DNA of 32,708 bases from a virus. This document shows positions 9,469-15,655 of the stretch, one piece after another. The translations under genes were made by a program, and so were the position numbers. The notes beneath the pieces were generated by a model that had not been told where the DNA came from, searched no databases, and was given only the letters and a program-made list of their open reading frames with translations. The stretch lies in IMG/VR virus record IMGVR_UViG_3300025120_000273, positions 1 through 32,708 of that record; one strand, written 5' to 3'. Each line of letters begins with the position of its first letter. The first letter of the stretch is position 1.

Positions 9469-9494
9469 AAAAATACTCCTTACTTTTTTTTATA

Positions 9495-9518
9495 AATATT
9501 ACCATTATTAGTAATATT
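9495..9518. promoter_or_regulatory. Operator-like perfect dyad
   Basis: AATATTAC (9495-9502) and GTAATATT (9511-9518) are perfect inverted repeats separated by eight bases. The dyad lies in the 87-base gap between the leftward DUF3310 gene and the rightward HTH gene, where a two-way switch would be expected. The 24-base size and dyad symmetry fit a dimeric repressor. The adjacent HTH protein (9556) is the obvious candidate ligand, by inference only. In an AT-rich spacer chance dyads occur, but perfect 8-base arms at this spot are uncommon. Confidence 0.5.
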
Positions 9519-9529
9519 GAGGTATTATA
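9499..9529. promoter_or_regulatory. Candidate divergent early promoters
   Basis: Rightward: TATTAT (9523-9528) is a good -10, and TTACCA (9499-9504) a weak -35 with an 18-base spacer, so the -35 would sit inside the dyad. Leftward: the complement of 9524-9529 reads TATAAT, a perfect -10, but its -35 is poor. Both directions need a promoter here because the two gene blocks diverge. The boxes are matches by eye to the housekeeping consensus and were not tested. Confidence 0.4.
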
Positions 9530-9555
9530 GGTGAAATCTGAGAAAAGGGAAATGT

Positions 9556-9768
9556 ATGGAAATTAAAGACTTAAAACAATTTGACATTGGTAACACTATA
9601 GACGCTGACGAACTATCAAAGAGATGGGGCGTAAGCAAAAAAACTATAGACAACAGAAGATCAAAAAAGATGGGGCCTGGTTATTGGAAGATAACAGGAA
9701 CAATTCTTTACGATCTTGATGATGTTAAAAGAATAGAAGAAGAGTCTTACATTTCCAACAATGCCTAG
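9556..9768 (+). CDS. HTH regulator / excisionase-like protein
   Basis: A 70-residue protein with a MerR/excisionase-type helix-turn-helix: IDADELSKRWGVSKKTIDNRR (about residues 15-35), followed by a short wing with GPGYWKITGTILYDLDDVKRIEE. The family binds DNA as a regulator or recombination directionality factor. No integrase is in the window, so regulator is likelier. It is the first gene of the rightward early operon, faces the dyad at 9495-9518, and could control its own synthesis (inference). It overlaps the next gene by eight bases (ATGCCTAG). Confidence 0.78.
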   Translation: MEIKDLKQFDIGNTIDADELSKRWGVSKKTIDNRRSKKMGPGYWKITGTILYDLDDVKRIEEESYISNNA

Positions 9769-10498
9769 TAAACACGCACTATTATCACCCTCTGCCTCAG
9801 ACAAATGGACTGTCTGCCCTGGTATGCCTAAACTTGCATCACAGGTCGGGTATACAACAAGCATCCCGGCTGTCACTGGTACCTTGGTTCACCAGATGAG
9901 TGAGATCTTAATGAAAGGACACTTAGATGGAGACATATCTTTAGAAGATTATTGGCTTGGTAAAGTTGAAATGGTTGAAGATTTTGAGATAGAGATAGAT
10001 CAAGAAATGATTGATTGTGCTAGAACCTACACAGAGTATGTAGAAAAAAGAACAAAAGAATTGAATGGTAAGTTGCTTATTGAAGAGCAAGTCTCAATGG
10101 AAGAGATAAGTGAAAACATTTGGGGTACTGCTGATGCAATCATATTATCAGAAGGTCGTATCTGTGTAATAGATTTAAAGTCTGGTAGATGGCAAGTAGC
10201 ACCAGATCACAACAAACAGCTAATGATCTATGGCCTTGGTGCATTAACCAGGTACGGGAACGCTGAAACAATTATGGAACTAACGATAGTTCAACCCAGG
10301 GGAGTGAAGAAAGAACGGGCGGTTAAGACATGGGAAACCACCGGAGAGAATCTTGCTAACTGGGGATACGATTTTCTGAAACCACGGGCGGATGCCTGTA
10401 TGGAAGAAAACCCTAAATATGTATTTGGGGATCATTGCAAATTCTGTAATGGACGCAGTCTTTGTGAAACTTTTAAACTCAATAAGGGAGAAAAATAA
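9761..10498 (+). CDS. Cas4-like Fe-S PD-(D/E)XK nuclease (DUF2800 type)
   Basis: A 245-residue protein opening HALLSPSASDKWTVCPG, the typical start of phage DUF2800/RecB-like nucleases. Cys19 plus the C-terminal Cys226, Cys229 and Cys235 (DHCKFCNGRSLC) match the four ligands of a Cas4/AddB-type 4Fe-4S cluster. The catalytic core is His44 (GTLVHQMSE), Asp125 (GTADAII), Asp138 and Lys140 (VIDLKSG). The expected activity is ssDNA/dsDNA exonuclease that makes ends for recombination. Three genes downstream lie a Sak4-like ATPase and an SSB, so this is the resection step of a phage recombination module (inference). It is linked to its neighbours by 8-base and 1-base overlaps. No CRISPR genes are nearby. 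Confidence 0.88.
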   Translation: MPSKHALLSPSASDKWTVCPGMPKLASQVGYTTSIPAVTGTLVHQMSEILMKGHLDGDISLEDYWLGKVEMVEDFEIEIDQEMIDCARTYTEYVEKRTKELNGKLLIEEQVSMEEISENIWGTADAIILSEGRICVIDLKSGRWQVAPDHNKQLMIYGLGALTRYGNAETIMELTIVQPRGVKKERAVKTWETTGENLANWGYDFLKPRADACMEENPKYVFGDHCKFCNGRSLCETFKLNKGEK

Positions 10499-10716
10499 TG
10501 TCTAATGAACCAGTGATCGTCTTCGAGGAAGGCGGTAAGGAGTATAAGGAGTCTGACTTATCTGTCGAGGCTACTATTATATATAGTGAATGGAAAGCTG
10601 ATTTACAACAAAGAGATCGTCTTATAAAAGATATAAGAAGACTTAACATTTTGTTGGATTTTAATAAAAGCGAATTAAAAAACTTACTTGAAGGGGGTAA
10701 AAATGTCGTTAGCTGA
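10498..10716 (+). CDS. Hypothetical small helical protein
   Basis: A 72-residue protein. A short beta-like start (PVIVFEEGGKEYKESDL) is followed by a charged helix (SEWKADLQQRDRLIKDIRRL and on to the end) that could form a coiled coil. Small proteins with this layout are frequent between nuclease and ATPase genes of phage recombination modules, but I know no function. The start overlaps the upstream stop (TAATG) and the end overlaps the Sak4-like gene by 14 bases, so it is a fixed member of this operon. Confidence 0.72.
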   Translation: MSNEPVIVFEEGGKEYKESDLSVEATIIYSEWKADLQQRDRLIKDIRRLNILLDFNKSELKNLLEGGKNVVS

Positions 10717-11449
10717 TATAAGAACTAAATCTAAAAAGAAACCGCCAAGAATTGTTGCTTATGGTGGGGCCGGGGTAGGTAAAACTTACTTTGGTTCACA
10801 GATGCCAAATCCAATTTTTGTATTAACAGAAGATGGTATGGGTACGATTGATGCACCTCAATTTGATTTATGTAAATCTTTTGATGAAGTCATGGGTCAT
10901 TTACAAAGTCTTATTGATGAAGACCACGAATTTAAAACTGTGGTGATTGATTCATTGGATTGGTTAGAGCCATTGATATGGGATAAAGCCTGTCAAGACA
11001 ATGGATGGAAGTCTATTGAACAACCTGGATATGGTAAAGGATATGTAGAAGTGCTGAGATATTGGCGTCAATACATAGATCTTCTCAATATTTTGCGTGA
11101 AGACAAGGGCATGATTATTTTGCAGATTGCACACAATCAGATTAAAAGATTTGAGTCTCCAGAGATAGAGGCTTTTGATAGACATGAATTGAAACTGCAC
11201 CGCAAGGCCGCAGATTTGATTTTAGAACACAGCGATTGTTGTTTCTTTGCAAACTATAAACTTGGTACTGTTAAAGTCCAAGGGAAGGGTGGAACAATGA
11301 CAACAAAAGCGGTGGCCGGAGATGTGGTTGCTTACTGTCGTGAAAAACCTGCCTATCTTGCAAAAAATAGGTACGCATTACCGGATGTTCTTCCATTCTC
11401 ATGGCCTGAGATTAGAAAGGCTATGTTGGGGGAAGGCAAAAGTGAGTAA
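10703..11449 (+). CDS. Sak4-like RecA-fold ATPase (AAA_24)
   Basis: A 248-residue protein. Walker A is GGAGVGKT (residues 21-28) and Walker B is VVIDSLDW (80-87), followed by a conserved-looking helix block (EVLRYWRQYIDLLNILRE) and ILQIAHNQIKRFE, which resembles the sensor segment of RecA-fold proteins. This is the phage nucleotide-binding family that includes Sak4 single-strand annealing proteins. The role is pairing or annealing of ssDNA with the SSB encoded two genes downstream. I chose the ATG at 10703 over an upstream TTG because AAGGGGG stands at the right distance from it. Confidence 0.87.
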   Translation: MSLADIRTKSKKKPPRIVAYGGAGVGKTYFGSQMPNPIFVLTEDGMGTIDAPQFDLCKSFDEVMGHLQSLIDEDHEFKTVVIDSLDWLEPLIWDKACQDNGWKSIEQPGYGKGYVEVLRYWRQYIDLLNILREDKGMIILQIAHNQIKRFESPEIEAFDRHELKLHRKAADLILEHSDCCFFANYKLGTVKVQGKGGTMTTKAVAGDVVAYCREKPAYLAKNRYALPDVLPFSWPEIRKAMLGEGKSE

Positions 11450-11642
11450 GTTGAATGACATTGACAGAACAAAACGTATTGTTGGTAAGATTCAAAAGCT
11501 ATTAAATCCTTTGATTGAAAGCCTAGATCCTGACCATAACGATTTGCCTATCGATGGTTTACATCAACTTATTAGTATTAACCAAGACTGTGAAGAGTTC
11601 GTGGAATACATCTCGGACTATCACAGCTACGATCCAGTATAA
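11442..11642 (+). CDS. Hypothetical small protein (GTG start)
   Basis: A 66-residue, mostly helical, acidic protein (TKRIVGKIQKLLNPLIESLD; EEFVEYISDYHSYDPV at the end). The frame is open further upstream, but the GTG at 11442 has a strong GGGGGAAGG in front and overlaps the upstream stop by eight bases, as most junctions here do, so I place the start there. No motif is recognised. It lies between the Sak4-like ATPase and the SSB-like gene. A helper of either is possible but unsupported. Confidence 0.65.
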   Translation: MSKLNDIDRTKRIVGKIQKLLNPLIESLDPDHNDLPIDGLHQLISINQDCEEFVEYISDYHSYDPV

Positions 11643-11655
11643 GGAGTACATCATT

Positions 11656-12111
11656 ATGGATTTAAGTAAGTATAAGGCACAAGCCGAAAGTAGTATTTTG
11701 GAAGAACTCGAACCGGGAACATACGATTTTGAGTATGTTTCTGATGAGGAAATCCAGGGTAAAAATGGATGGGTAGCACTGAAGGTTCTTTTTAGAGTCG
11801 TTGATAAACCTAACTTTATGATTGGTCATGCTTTTACAGTAGACCACGATACAAGTGAGGGTGCTATTAATCTGGGTTTATCGTCATTGCATGGACTTGC
11901 ATTGACTTGTGGATTTCCAGGTGGTTTCCCAGACGATAGTTCTGCCCTGGTTGGTTCAAGGGTCAGAGCTCACGCAATCAAAGATGCAAAAGGATACATT
12001 GCTATCGATGATATGAAAGGTAAGGGGTGGTTAGCACCTCAGTCAACAAAAGAAGTAAAAGCGGATGAGCCTGTTTCCAACAGCGAAGCGGAAGACAACA
12101 TCCCATTTTAA
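11656..12111 (+). CDS. DUF669-type ssDNA-binding protein with SSB-like tip
   Basis: A 151-residue protein starting MDLSKYKAQAESSILEELEP. The middle (GWVALKVLFRVVD, AINLGLSSLHGLALTCGFPG) fits the phage DUF669 family, whose members serve as single-stranded DNA-binding proteins next to annealing ATPases. The C-terminus is acidic and ends EAEDNIPF, almost the same as the last residues of bacterial SSB (DDDIPF), which recruit host replication and repair enzymes. The ATG at 11656 has AAGGAG at good spacing, and an open stretch upstream lacks such a site. It overlaps the next gene by 47 bases. Confidence 0.85.
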   Translation: MDLSKYKAQAESSILEELEPGTYDFEYVSDEEIQGKNGWVALKVLFRVVDKPNFMIGHAFTVDHDTSEGAINLGLSSLHGLALTCGFPGGFPDDSSALVGSRVRAHAIKDAKGYIAIDDMKGKGWLAPQSTKEVKADEPVSNSEAEDNIPF

Positions 12112-12487
12112 CTTTTTAAAATCAGATAGGCCTTCACTATGCGGTTGCTGTGGCGATCCGGTGGGGCCTCTTCTGGTCGAAGTAGATGGTAAATGGTTTG
12201 GGGCCTGTAGTATGGAACATCAAGAAGAAATAAAGAAAGGTAATAGATCGCCAAAGGTGGCACAAGTATCTGTTGCTGGTGTTCTTCATGCAAAATCCAA
12301 GCTGAAAGAAAGATATAAAGAATTTTCTGTTAAAAATAAAAGCTGGTCGTTTCGTGATTGGAGTGAGGACGATAGGGTTAGTTTTTTTGAGAGTTATACC
12401 AGGGAATATTTAAAATATGCCAATGAAAGGGCAAGGAATGGGGTAGATGGATCTTACGAAATACAAGATAAAGCACGGACTGAATAA
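12065..12487 (+). CDS. Zinc-finger protein of the replication operon
   Basis: A 140-residue protein with one clear metal site near the N-terminus: Cys26, Cys28, Cys29 and then Cys48 and His52 (LCGCCGDPVG to GACSMEH), a C-x2-C-x18-C-x3-H finger of the MYM/TRASH style. The C-terminal half is helical and charged (SKLKERYKEFSVKNKSWSFRDW). No family is firmly recognised. It overlaps the SSB gene by 47 bases and the primase-helicase gene by 41, unusually deep overlaps. I see no better internal start. A DNA-binding or protein-bridging role at the fork is inference. Confidence 0.7.
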   Translation: MSLFPTAKRKTTSHFNFLKSDRPSLCGCCGDPVGPLLVEVDGKWFGACSMEHQEEIKKGNRSPKVAQVSVAGVLHAKSKLKERYKEFSVKNKSWSFRDWSEDDRVSFFESYTREYLKYANERARNGVDGSYEIQDKARTE

Positions 12488-14282
12488 AGATAAGAGTTAC
12501 TTAGAAAAAAACAAGGGCAATGAACAGGATCTTATTGCAGAAATGCAGACCATAGGATTGAATGTTGGCTTTTTAAATACAAGCGGTGATCTGGTAAGGA
12601 TCTCAGTACAAGCAACCCCCGGAGTGAGGCCGGATAAAGGTAATGAAAAATCAGGGTGGTATGTTATTAATGTTGTTCATAATCACATATTCGCAACTTA
12701 CGGAAATTGGAGAACGGGGGCGGAATACAAATGGAGTTCTGTCCAGATCAATACACTTAGTCCAAATGAAAGGCAAGACTTACAATTAAAGATGCAACAG
12801 GCCCAGGAAGAGGCTAAGAAACAAAAGCTGCAAAGGTATGAGGAAGTTGCAAAAGATTGTCAGGCAAGGTTTAACACTTATTCAGAGGTTATAAAGCATC
12901 CTTACCTGGAAGCTAAACAAATCAAAAGTTATTCTTTAAAACTACACAATAAATCTTTGGTCGTGCCTATCTACAATGTAGATGGTGAGATTAGATCATT
13001 GCAGTTTATCCAGGAAGATGGATCCAAAAGGTTTGTATCAGCCGGACAAGTTAAGGGAAACATCTTTCTAATAGGAACTGACTTTAATTCTCTGTCAAAA
13101 ATTGAATCTCTGGTCGTGGTTGAGGGCATGGCTACCGGTGTTAGTGTATGGGATGCAACGCAGATGCCCGTGGCTTGTGTTTTTTCGGCTAACTTTGGTA
13201 ATGATGCGGTAGAAAACATAAGGAAAAAGACAGATGCCAGGATTTATTTGGCCTTCGATAACGATAAAACAGACATTGGCCGGAAGAAAGCAGAAGAGAT
13301 TGCGACCAGATACTATAATTGCCTGGTAAGAATCCCATCTATTGAAGGTGATTTTAATGATTTGGCAGTTAAACAAGGCCTGGATGCGGTTAAGTTAGAG
13401 ATTAGCGATCAGGGTTTAGGCGTTAGAAGTTTCTCTATTAAACAATTAAAGGGAGATCCACCGCCCAGATCTTGGTTAGTAGAAGGATTGTTAGAGAAAT
13501 CTAAACCTAGTTTGTTGGCGGCAGTCGGTGGTGTTGGTAAAAGTATGTTGGCCCTGGATTTGGCTATCAAAGTTTCCCAGGGGCAAGGCACTTGGTTAGA
13601 TAAACCTATTAAAAATGCCGGTAATGTTCTTATGTTAATGGCAGAGGATGATAGAAACGAAGTCTTTAGGCGTGTTAAGGCCTTGGATATTGGTGATAAA
13701 AGGTATGACGCTGTGTATGACGTTTTTGCTTATACAGTTCCAGATGCACCTAAACCATTAATATTGTTAAAGGATGATGCCAGGGGTTTAGATCTAACGC
13801 CCGAGGCCCACGAACTTATCAATGAGATATCTACCATTCCAGATCTATCTCTGGTGGTGATCGATCCAATACAATCTTTTGTTGCGGCACCTATTACTAC
13901 CAGTCAAGAAGCGGCTCAGTTGTATTGTCAATTTTGTTCTTCTATCGCATCAAAATTTGAGTGTTCTGTTTTATCCATTCATCACATGAGCAAGGCCGGA
14001 TTGCAAACTCAGGAATCAAGTTTCGATTCCAGGGCAAGTATCAGAGGATCCGCGGCAATCGTTGATGGTCATAGAATGGCCGCCACAATTTCTATTACTG
14101 ATGAGAAAACTGCGGAAAATATTTGTGCGGATGAGGGGTTAGAGTTTGATAGAACCAGGGTTGTAAATTTCCAGGTGGTGAAAGCTAACTCAAATGAAAT
14201 GGATACAAATCCCATGACATTGTTAAGGCGTGAGGCAGTCCTGGAAGTGTATAAAAAAGACAAAATTAACTTTGATTTTTAG
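12447..14282 (+). CDS. Toprim primase fused to RepA/AAA helicase
   Basis: A 611-residue bifunctional replication protein. Residues about 1-110 have no clear zinc-binding domain, and a helical linker follows. The Toprim domain carries VVVEGMATG (Glu226) and AFDNDKTD (Asp271, Asp273). The C-terminal RecA-like domain of the RepA hexameric helicase type has Walker A AAVGGVGKS (358-366), Walker B LVVIDP (Asp473) and the SIHHMSK motif (His512-His513), followed by RGSAAIVDGHR. It would lay primers and unwind DNA. No phage DNA polymerase is present, so the host enzyme must extend. The start at 12447 lies inside the preceding gene. An in-frame stop is followed directly by the next ATG. Confidence 0.9.
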   Translation: MDLTKYKIKHGLNKDKSYLEKNKGNEQDLIAEMQTIGLNVGFLNTSGDLVRISVQATPGVRPDKGNEKSGWYVINVVHNHIFATYGNWRTGAEYKWSSVQINTLSPNERQDLQLKMQQAQEEAKKQKLQRYEEVAKDCQARFNTYSEVIKHPYLEAKQIKSYSLKLHNKSLVVPIYNVDGEIRSLQFIQEDGSKRFVSAGQVKGNIFLIGTDFNSLSKIESLVVVEGMATGVSVWDATQMPVACVFSANFGNDAVENIRKKTDARIYLAFDNDKTDIGRKKAEEIATRYYNCLVRIPSIEGDFNDLAVKQGLDAVKLEISDQGLGVRSFSIKQLKGDPPPRSWLVEGLLEKSKPSLLAAVGGVGKSMLALDLAIKVSQGQGTWLDKPIKNAGNVLMLMAEDDRNEVFRRVKALDIGDKRYDAVYDVFAYTVPDAPKPLILLKDDARGLDLTPEAHELINEISTIPDLSLVVIDPIQSFVAAPITTSQEAAQLYCQFCSSIASKFECSVLSIHHMSKAGLQTQESSFDSRASIRGSAAIVDGHRMAATISITDEKTAENICADEGLEFDRTRVVNFQVVKANSNEMDTNPMTLLRREAVLEVYKKDKINFDF

Positions 14283-14492
14283 ATGTATAACCAAATTACC
14301 AGAGAATCAAAAATGCCCGGAAACGTGATAACTTCGTTAAGGGCAAAGCATGGACCGGGTAAAGAAAATGCCTTAGAGGGCATCTCAGAGCCTCGTTTTT
14401 TTAATAAATGGGGTGGAAAAATGATTAACTACCCGAGTGGATGGTTTGACACTAAACAATTACCAGGAGGTAAAAATGCCAATGAAGTATAA
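14283..14492 (+). CDS. Hypothetical small protein after the primase-helicase
   Basis: A 69-residue basic protein with Gly/Pro/Asn-rich sequence (SLRAKHGPGKENALEGISEP, PSGWFDTKQLPGG) and little predicted helix. The ATG follows the primase-helicase stop with no gap (TAGATG), and there is no Shine-Dalgarno, so translation must come from re-initiation. The end overlaps the next gene by 17 bases. No family recognised. The reading frame could be real only in part. Confidence 0.5.
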   Translation: MYNQITRESKMPGNVITSLRAKHGPGKENALEGISEPRFFNKWGGKMINYPSGWFDTKQLPGGKNANEV

Positions 14493-14682
14493 GAAAAGCC
14501 AAAAGACCAGAGATAAGAATACTGGTAAAACCAGGACTGAACATTTTTATGTTAAGCAGTTAATGAATAGCCAGTTAAAAGATTTGTTGGTCTCGGCCTC
14601 TACCAAACCAAAAGTTAAACTTAAAATTCTCAATGAGATTGTTAAGCGAAAACTTAATGGTATTAATACGAGGGTGAACTAA
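14476..14682 (+). CDS. Conserved-type small basic phage protein
   Basis: A 68-residue, strongly basic protein beginning MPMKYKKSQKTRDKNTGKTR and continuing with EHFYVKQLMNSQLKDLL. I recognise the KYKKSQK-RDK-TGKT-EHFY pattern as recurring in phage early regions, but without a known function. The ATG at 14476 has CCAGGAGGT six bases upstream, the best ribosome-binding site of this stretch, and fixes the start over an earlier ATG. The stop overlaps the next start (TAATG). A nucleic-acid-binding role is suggested only by charge. Confidence 0.75.
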   Translation: MPMKYKKSQKTRDKNTGKTRTEHFYVKQLMNSQLKDLLVSASTKPKVKLKILNEIVKRKLNGINTRVN

Positions 14683-14816
14683 TGAGTGGAAAGGGAGATA
14701 AACCCAGAGATTTAATTTATAGCAAGGAATACCGAGATAACTTCGATAGGATATTTAACAAAAAGAAACCAACAAAGGATAAAAAAGATGTTAGTAAAGA
14801 TAAACGTAAGCGATAA
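14682..14816 (+). CDS. MSGKGDKPR-type conserved micro-protein
   Basis: A 44-residue, highly basic protein: MSGKGDKPRDLIYSKEY, then a FDRIFNKKK word and a Lys/Asp-rich tail ending KDKRKR. The MSGKGDxPR start and NFDxIFxKKK end form a pattern I know from many phages (often MSGKGDKPRP followed by F-NYD-IFGKK). No function has been assigned that I know of. It is coupled to the upstream gene by TAATG and overlaps the next small gene by 29 bases in another frame. Probably a nucleic-acid or host-protein binder (inference from charge). Confidence 0.75.
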   Translation: MSGKGDKPRDLIYSKEYRDNFDRIFNKKKPTKDKKDVSKDKRKR

Positions 14817-14958
14817 AGAAATGCAGCTTGTCATTAATTCCCTGGCAGAGATGGGTAAACCAATAATTAAAAAGGCCAAGCCAACAACTGAGGATAAGAA
14901 AACTCTTAAATCGATTGAGAATATTATCCATCAATTAGCCTTCGGGAATCATAAGTAA
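14788..14958 (+). CDS. Hypothetical 56-residue helical protein
   Basis: A 56-residue protein (MLVKINVSDKEMQLVINSLA at the start, SIENIIHQLAFGNHK at the end), with a beta-like N-terminus and two amphipathic helices. The sequence reads like a real small protein: regular hydrophobic spacing and Lys-rich surface. It is the last gene of the rightward early operon before the structured non-coding region. The start lies inside the preceding gene (29-base overlap) with AAAGGA upstream at an odd distance. No family recognised. Confidence 0.6.
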   Translation: MLVKINVSDKEMQLVINSLAEMGKPIIKKAKPTTEDKKTLKSIENIIHQLAFGNHK

Positions 14959-14963
14959 CAATG

Positions 14964-15084
14964 TTAAAATTAGATTGTGCAATCGGGTTTGTTCTCTCCT
15001 TAAAAATGAATGAGAAATACCCTAATTCTACCCCCAACGATCGGGTGTTTCCTTCGATCCTGGTTGCACAATCTTCCGTTTTAA
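14964..15084 (+). other. Structured non-coding element (possible three-way junction)
   Basis: The outer stem pairs TTAAAA (14964-14969) and GATTGTGCAA (14973-14982) with TTGCACAATC (15064-15073) and TTTTAA (15079-15084). It contains two internal hairpins: GGGT..TTCTC (14985-14996) with GAGAA..ACCC (15012-15022), and GATCG (15039-15043) with CGATC (15055-15059). Together they fold as a three-way junction of 121 bases with no open reading frame. It could be a structured RNA, an RNA switch, or a cruciform at a replication origin. The 10-base arm is perfect. The rest is pairing found by eye. It resembles no riboswitch or tRNA that I can name. Confidence 0.5.
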
Positions 15085-15144
15085 TGGCACTAGTAGTACC
15101 ATACTATGGCACTAGTAGTACCCTTCATAGGTACTAGATGTACC
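15085..15144. repeat. Three palindromic iterons, 22-bp period
   Basis: GGCACTAGTAGTACC occurs at 15086-15100 and 15108-15122, and a diverged copy GGTACTAGATGTACC at 15130-15144. The starts are exactly 22 bases apart, two helical turns, so all copies face the same side of the helix. Each unit is near-palindromic (GGyAC then GTACC). The first spacer is also palindromic (CCATAcTATGG). Such arrays are typical of plasmid replication-initiator binding sites or of co-operative operators. The adjacent winged-helix gene at 15212 is the natural partner (inference). They begin directly at the end of the structured element's right arm. Confidence 0.75.
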
Positions 15145-15168
15145 ACATATCCCAAACAAAACAAATAG

Positions 15169-15194
15169 AGAAAACCCCTTTGGGGGTTTCCTCA
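15169..15194 (+). terminator. GC-rich hairpin, possible terminator or attenuator
   Basis: AAACCCC (15172-15178) and GGGGTTT (15183-15189) form a seven-base-pair stem around a four-base loop (TTTG). The flanking GAGA/CCTC adds partial pairing. It stands 17 bases before the ATG of the winged-helix gene. The T run after the stem is short (TTT, then CCTCATATAT), so termination may be weak. It could end transcripts from the early operon or the structured element, or attenuate the gene downstream. Confidence 0.55.
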
Positions 15195-15211
15195 TATATA
15201 AAAGATTAAGA

Positions 15212-15655
15212 ATGAACGATCAGTTCTGGTGGATAGAAAATTCCATACCGCAAAAAGAGAACGAAAGCGGATGCGTCCGTGCGTCCGTGCTGAGTAAGTA
15301 TAAGAATTACTCGCAATTGAAATCGTGCGTGTGGAAGTGGTTTCGTTCCCGTGCGGGAGATACATCCTTACGTCCGGCCACGAAGTTAGTTCTCTGGGCG
15401 ATCTGCGAAAGACATAGGATCGATACCTTCAGTTCGCATGATGCCTATATTTATTACGGGAAAATGACCGGGTTAAATAGACGTACAGTCGGGCGTTGCG
15501 TGGATGAGTTGGTTGCGGCCGGGATCTTATGGATTGCGGTCGAAGGTGAGCGAAGGATCGTTAAACAAGCGAAACCGGGCGTTCGGAAGCATTTGCTCTT
15601 GGTCGGCCTGGGTGTCGTGATGATTGAGGAGTTACCGGAGTCGGGGGGTCGTTAA
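15212..15655 (+). CDS. Winged-helix protein, replication-initiator/HTH_36-like
   Basis: A 147-residue protein with a winged-helix domain: LRPATKLVLWAICERH, then YIYYGKMTGLNRRTVGRCVD and ELVAAGILWIAVEGERRIV as recognition helix and wing (about residues 52-120). This layout occurs in HTH_36 and plasmid RepA-like N-terminal domains. The DNA is clearly more GC-rich than the neighbours and contains the tandem word GCGTCCGT at 15273-15288, suggesting a separate origin. The gene stands right after the iterons and a hairpin, with no strong Shine-Dalgarno. Its stop overlaps the stop of the leftward gene (TTAA shared). It may bind the iterons; whether as replication initiator or repressor is open. Confidence 0.7.
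   Translation: MNDQFWWIENSIPQKENESGCVRASVLSKYKNYSQLKSCVWKWFRSRAGDTSLRPATKLVLWAICERHRIDTFSSHDAYIYYGKMTGLNRRTVGRCVDELVAAGILWIAVEGERRIVKQAKPGVRKHLLLVGLGVVMIEELPESGGR

Noticed and set aside
11322-11642. Long version of the 66-residue protein starting at 11322
   Set aside because: The extra 40 residues lie inside the Sak4-like gene and have no ribosome site. The GTG at 11442 has GGGGGAAGG and the usual short overlap.
14964-15084. tRNA or tmRNA-like gene
   Set aside because: No anticodon arm, T-loop GTTCRANYC box or CCA-end acceptor of seven pairs could be fitted. The arms have other lengths.
15085-15144. CRISPR-like repeats
   Set aside because: Only three 15-base palindromic units with 7-base spacers, no Cas genes, no spacer-sized unique segments. 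The pattern fits iterons or operators.
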